Positions 61,279 to 64,000 of a stretch of 64,000 bases of DNA are shown here, piece after piece; position 1 is the first letter of the stretch, and each line of letters begins with the position of its first letter. The translations under genes were made by a program, and so were the position numbers. This DNA comes from Thalassospira lucentensis (GTDB taxonomy: Bacteria; Pseudomonadota; Alphaproteobacteria; Rhodospirillales; Thalassospiraceae). The notes under the pieces are model-generated. The model searched no databases. It had not been told where the DNA came from and worked only from the letters and a program-made list of their open reading frames with translations. Where the stretch lies: contig NZ_CP136684.1 of assembly GCF_032921865.1 (NCBI RefSeq), positions 3,631,001 through 3,695,000 on the forward strand, given 5' to 3'.

Positions 61279-63855
61279 CTATTGTTGGCTGGTAGATGCC
61301 TCGATCATTGGCTCGTCATTGGTTTCTGATGCCAATCCCACATGCTTCTGGCGCTGTTTCTGCCGCCATGTGTCAAGAAACAGCAGGATTGGTGCCGCGA
61401 TATAGATCGACGATGTCGTGGCGATCACAACACCAAACACCATCGGAACGGCAAAGCTTTCAACGGCAGACCCGCCCCAGATTGCCATAGGCACCATCGC
61501 AAACAGGGTTGTAAGCGATGTGAATAGGCAGCGCGCAAGTGACTGATTGATCGACATGTCGATGATTTCACGCATCGGCATCTTTCGATAAAGTCGCAGG
61601 TTTTCACGCATCCGGTCATAAACCACCACCTTGTCATTGACCGAATAGCCGATCAGGGTCAGCAGGGCGGCAATGGCGGTCAGATTGAAGTCGAGTCCCA
61701 TAACCGCGAAAAAGCCGATTGTTTTGGTCACATCAAGGACCAATGTAACAATCGCGCCAACGGCAAACGGCCATTCGAACCGCCACCAGATATAGCCCAG
61801 CATTGCGAGGCTTGCGAAGATGACGGCACTGACACCGGACTGAGCGAGTTCACCGCTGACTTTGGGGCCAACGACTTCGGTGCGTTTAAAATCCGCTGCC
61901 GGATCAATGGATTGAACTGCTTTCTTGACGGTTTCGACAACTGCGGTTTGTGCCTGTTCGCCGCCCGGCTGACGTTCAACCCGGATCAGGATATGGTCAT
62001 CCTTGCCGATATCCTGAAGGCTGACATCGCCAAGCCCCAATGTTGAAAGTCCCTGTCGCAAGGTTCCAAGGTCAAGGGGACTACTGCCGTCATCCAGGTT
62101 GCCTCCTGCAACTTCGATCTGAATACCGCCCTTGAAATCAACGCCGTAATCGAGACCGGGTTTGAAGAACAACCCGATTGAAATGGCTGACAGCAAAAGC
62201 GACATACCGATGCCAAGAAAACGTGCCCGCATGAAGGAAATGCTGGTTTTTTCGGGCATGAAACGCCAAAGCGGTTCAATAACGAGCTTTTTCATCCGTG
62301 TGCGCCAGACGATTTCGGTCATGATGACCCGAACAACGGCAACCGCGGTAAACATGGAAATCAGAATGCCGAGACCCATCGTGATGGCAAAGCCGCGCAC
62401 CGGGCCTGATCCGAACTCAAACAGAAGAGCAGTGGCGATAAGGGTTGTGATGTTTGAATCCACAATCGTGGCATAGGCACGCTTAAACCCGGAATCGAGC
62501 GCCATGAAGGCCGAAAGCCCTCGTTTGGTCTCCTCACGGATACGTTCGTTGATCAGAACGTTGGCATCCACGGCTAGCCCTATCCCCAGAACAATCCCGG
62601 CAATACCAGGAAGGGTAAGTGTCGCCCCCATAAGACCAAGGGCACCGAATGTCAGCATAACGTTCAGGCCCAATGCCAGATTGGCAATAAGACCCCAGCG
62701 GCCATAAAGGAAAAACATCAATCCGGTTACCAGAGCCAACCCGATCAAGCCGGTATAAAGACCCATTTCGATTGCATCCGCTCCAAGGTCAGGGCCCACA
62801 GTTCGTTCTTCGATTACGGTCATTGGGGCGGGAAGGGAGCCCGCACGCAATAGGGCTGACAGTGTCGTCGTTTCGCCGACCGTAAAGCTGCCGCTGATCT
62901 GGCCTGAGCCACCGGTTATTACCTCCCGGATAACCGGAGCACTCAGGACTTCGTTATCAAGAACAATGGCAAAGGGTTTTCCGACATTGGCACGTGTGAT
63001 ATCGGCGAACTTTGCCGCACCGGCCGTATCAAACCGGAAATTGACAACCGGCTGATGGCTTTGCGGATCAAAACCGGCATGTGCATCTGTAAGATGATCG
63101 CCCGAAAGGGCCGGAGTACGATGCAGGTGATAGCTTTGGCCGTCCTTGTCTTTCACTGTAAGGATACTACTGTCGCGCCTGTCTGTTCCGTTACGGTCGG
63201 CCAACATATGGAAGCCAAGCTTTGCCGTGCTTCCCAGAAGTTTTCTGACCTGAGACGGGTCCTGAATGCCCGGTAACTGCACCAGGACGCGATCACTGCC
63301 AATCCGTTGGATGGTGGGCTCGGACACACCGATCTGATCGATCCGGCTTCGAATGATCTCTAGGCTTTGCTGGGCGCTGGCGTCAACCCGATTGCGAATG
63401 CCTTGTTCGCTAAGTGCTATATAAATGCTGTTATCGCGCGGTGTTGTAATGACAAATTCCGCTGTCGATCCGTGTCGCGGTGTATCAACTTGCGCATTGG
63501 TAAGGTCTTTTAGGGCATCAAGGGCAGCGTCGTGATCCTTGGCGTCCGGCAGGGTTACAATCACCTGATCTTTGCTGATCTGAATGTTATCAGTCGCAAT
63601 ATGGGCCTTGCGGAGGGCCGTTGTCACATCGTCACGCGCGATTTCAAGCCGTTCGGCAATCATTGCTGCGGTATCGATTTCCAGAACAAGGTGCGATCCG
63701 CCTTTGAGGTCAAGCCCAAGGGCAACCTGTCGGGTGGGTAAAAAGGCTGGCCAGTTGGCAAGCTGGGCCGGATTGAAAAGGTTAGGCAGGGCTGTCAGAA
63801 ATCCTGTCAGAAGGACAAGGGCATAGACAACTACACGCCATCTTGATGTACGCAT
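61279..63855 (-). CDS. secDF: Fused SecD-SecF protein translocase subunit
   Basis: I chose ATG 63855, with GGAG ten bases before it, over a GTG at 63873. The 858-residue protein joins SecD (to about residue 540) and SecF. SecD shows a first helix, the motif LGLDLKGGSHLVLEIDT near 45-62, the P1 domain, and VIEERTVGPDLGADAIEMGL before its six-helix block. SecF starts near WRFMPEKTSISFMRARFLGI and has DYGVDFKGGIQIEVAGG. It uses the proton-motive force to pull proteins out of SecYEG. Proteobacteria usually have separate secD and secF genes, so a fused copy is less common here and may be additional. Confidence 0.93.
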   Translation of the reverse strand: MRTSRWRVVVYALVLLTGFLTALPNLFNPAQLANWPAFLPTRQVALGLDLKGGSHLVLEIDTAAMIAERLEIARDDVTTALRKAHIATDNIQISKDQVIVTLPDAKDHDAALDALKDLTNAQVDTPRHGSTAEFVITTPRDNSIYIALSEQGIRNRVDASAQQSLEIIRSRIDQIGVSEPTIQRIGSDRVLVQLPGIQDPSQVRKLLGSTAKLGFHMLADRNGTDRRDSSILTVKDKDGQSYHLHRTPALSGDHLTDAHAGFDPQSHQPVVNFRFDTAGAAKFADITRANVGKPFAIVLDNEVLSAPVIREVITGGSGQISGSFTVGETTTLSALLRAGSLPAPMTVIEERTVGPDLGADAIEMGLYTGLIGLALVTGLMFFLYGRWGLIANLALGLNVMLTFGALGLMGATLTLPGIAGIVLGIGLAVDANVLINERIREETKRGLSAFMALDSGFKRAYATIVDSNITTLIATALLFEFGSGPVRGFAITMGLGILISMFTAVAVVRVIMTEIVWRTRMKKLVIEPLWRFMPEKTSISFMRARFLGIGMSLLLSAISIGLFFKPGLDYGVDFKGGIQIEVAGGNLDDGSSPLDLGTLRQGLSTLGLGDVSLQDIGKDDHILIRVERQPGGEQAQTAVVETVKKAVQSIDPAADFKRTEVVGPKVSGELAQSGVSAVIFASLAMLGYIWWRFEWPFAVGAIVTLVLDVTKTIGFFAVMGLDFNLTAIAALLTLIGYSVNDKVVVYDRMRENLRLYRKMPMREIIDMSINQSLARCLFTSLTTLFAMVPMAIWGGSAVESFAVPMVFGVVIATTSSIYIAAPILLFLDTWRQKQRQKHVGLASETNDEPMIEASTSQQ

Positions 63856-64000
63856 GAAGAATGAACTCCGCACAGCAATCGAGCCGGACCAGTTTGATGT
63901 CCGGCGGTGCTGTCACCTGATATTTCTGGAAACACGGCGCTGATCTAGCCGCGGTTTTAAACAATGAAAATCAGGCCCGGAAGGGCGGAGCACGCGGAGA

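Overview
The window is a dense, mostly operonic stretch of a Gram-negative chromosome at roughly mid-50s percent GC. Gene content points to an alphaproteobacterium, most likely a marine Rhodospirillales such as Thalassospira. The basis is the Aap-type amino-acid transporter, the TRAP and Bmp-type importers, DUF1491 and DUF599 proteins, and many solute transporters. The genus is an inference. I saw no rRNA, tRNA, CRISPR array, prophage or insertion sequence.

Region 1 (1-9.9 kb) is a catabolic island: an RpiR regulator, a three-part TRAP importer, and a glutamine-synthetase-like ligase, aldehyde dehydrogenase, iron alcohol dehydrogenase and class-I glutamine amidotransferase. The enzyme set fits a gamma-glutamylation pathway for an amino alcohol. 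Two 16-bp palindromes about 50 bp apart occur before the TRAP operon and again before the ligase operon, suggesting one regulator for both.

Region 2 (9.9-21.6 kb) handles nucleosides: a PfkB kinase, a secreted 5'-nucleotidase, and an eight-gene operon of Bmp-type nucleoside ABC importer (two paralogous binding proteins), cytidine deaminase, purine nucleoside phosphorylase and thymidine phosphorylase. Region 3 (21.7-29.1 kb) is a branched-chain-amino-acid-type ABC operon ending in a GMC oxidoreductase, divergent from a LysR regulator.

Region 4 (29.2-44.1 kb) has a GlpR-like regulator, a lone MlaF-like ATPase lacking two catalytic residues, aapJQMP, an acetoacetyl-CoA synthetase broken by a frameshift, a MoaB-like protein, a TauE/SafE exporter, a soluble chemotaxis-type signalling protein, a duplicated membrane protein, an IclR regulator and a PAS-GGDEF protein.

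Region 5 (44.2-57.4 kb) is housekeeping and unknowns: msrA, a SPOR lipoprotein, TPR protein, thrS, MFS transporter, several DUF families, an M23 peptidase, a parvulin, yaaA and a ybiB-like gene. Region 6 (57.4-63.9 kb) holds a nickel ECF transporter (nikKMLQO), with the same inverted-repeat geometry before nikK and nikM, and a fused secDF. Many operons end in clear hairpin terminators, several bidirectional between convergent genes.
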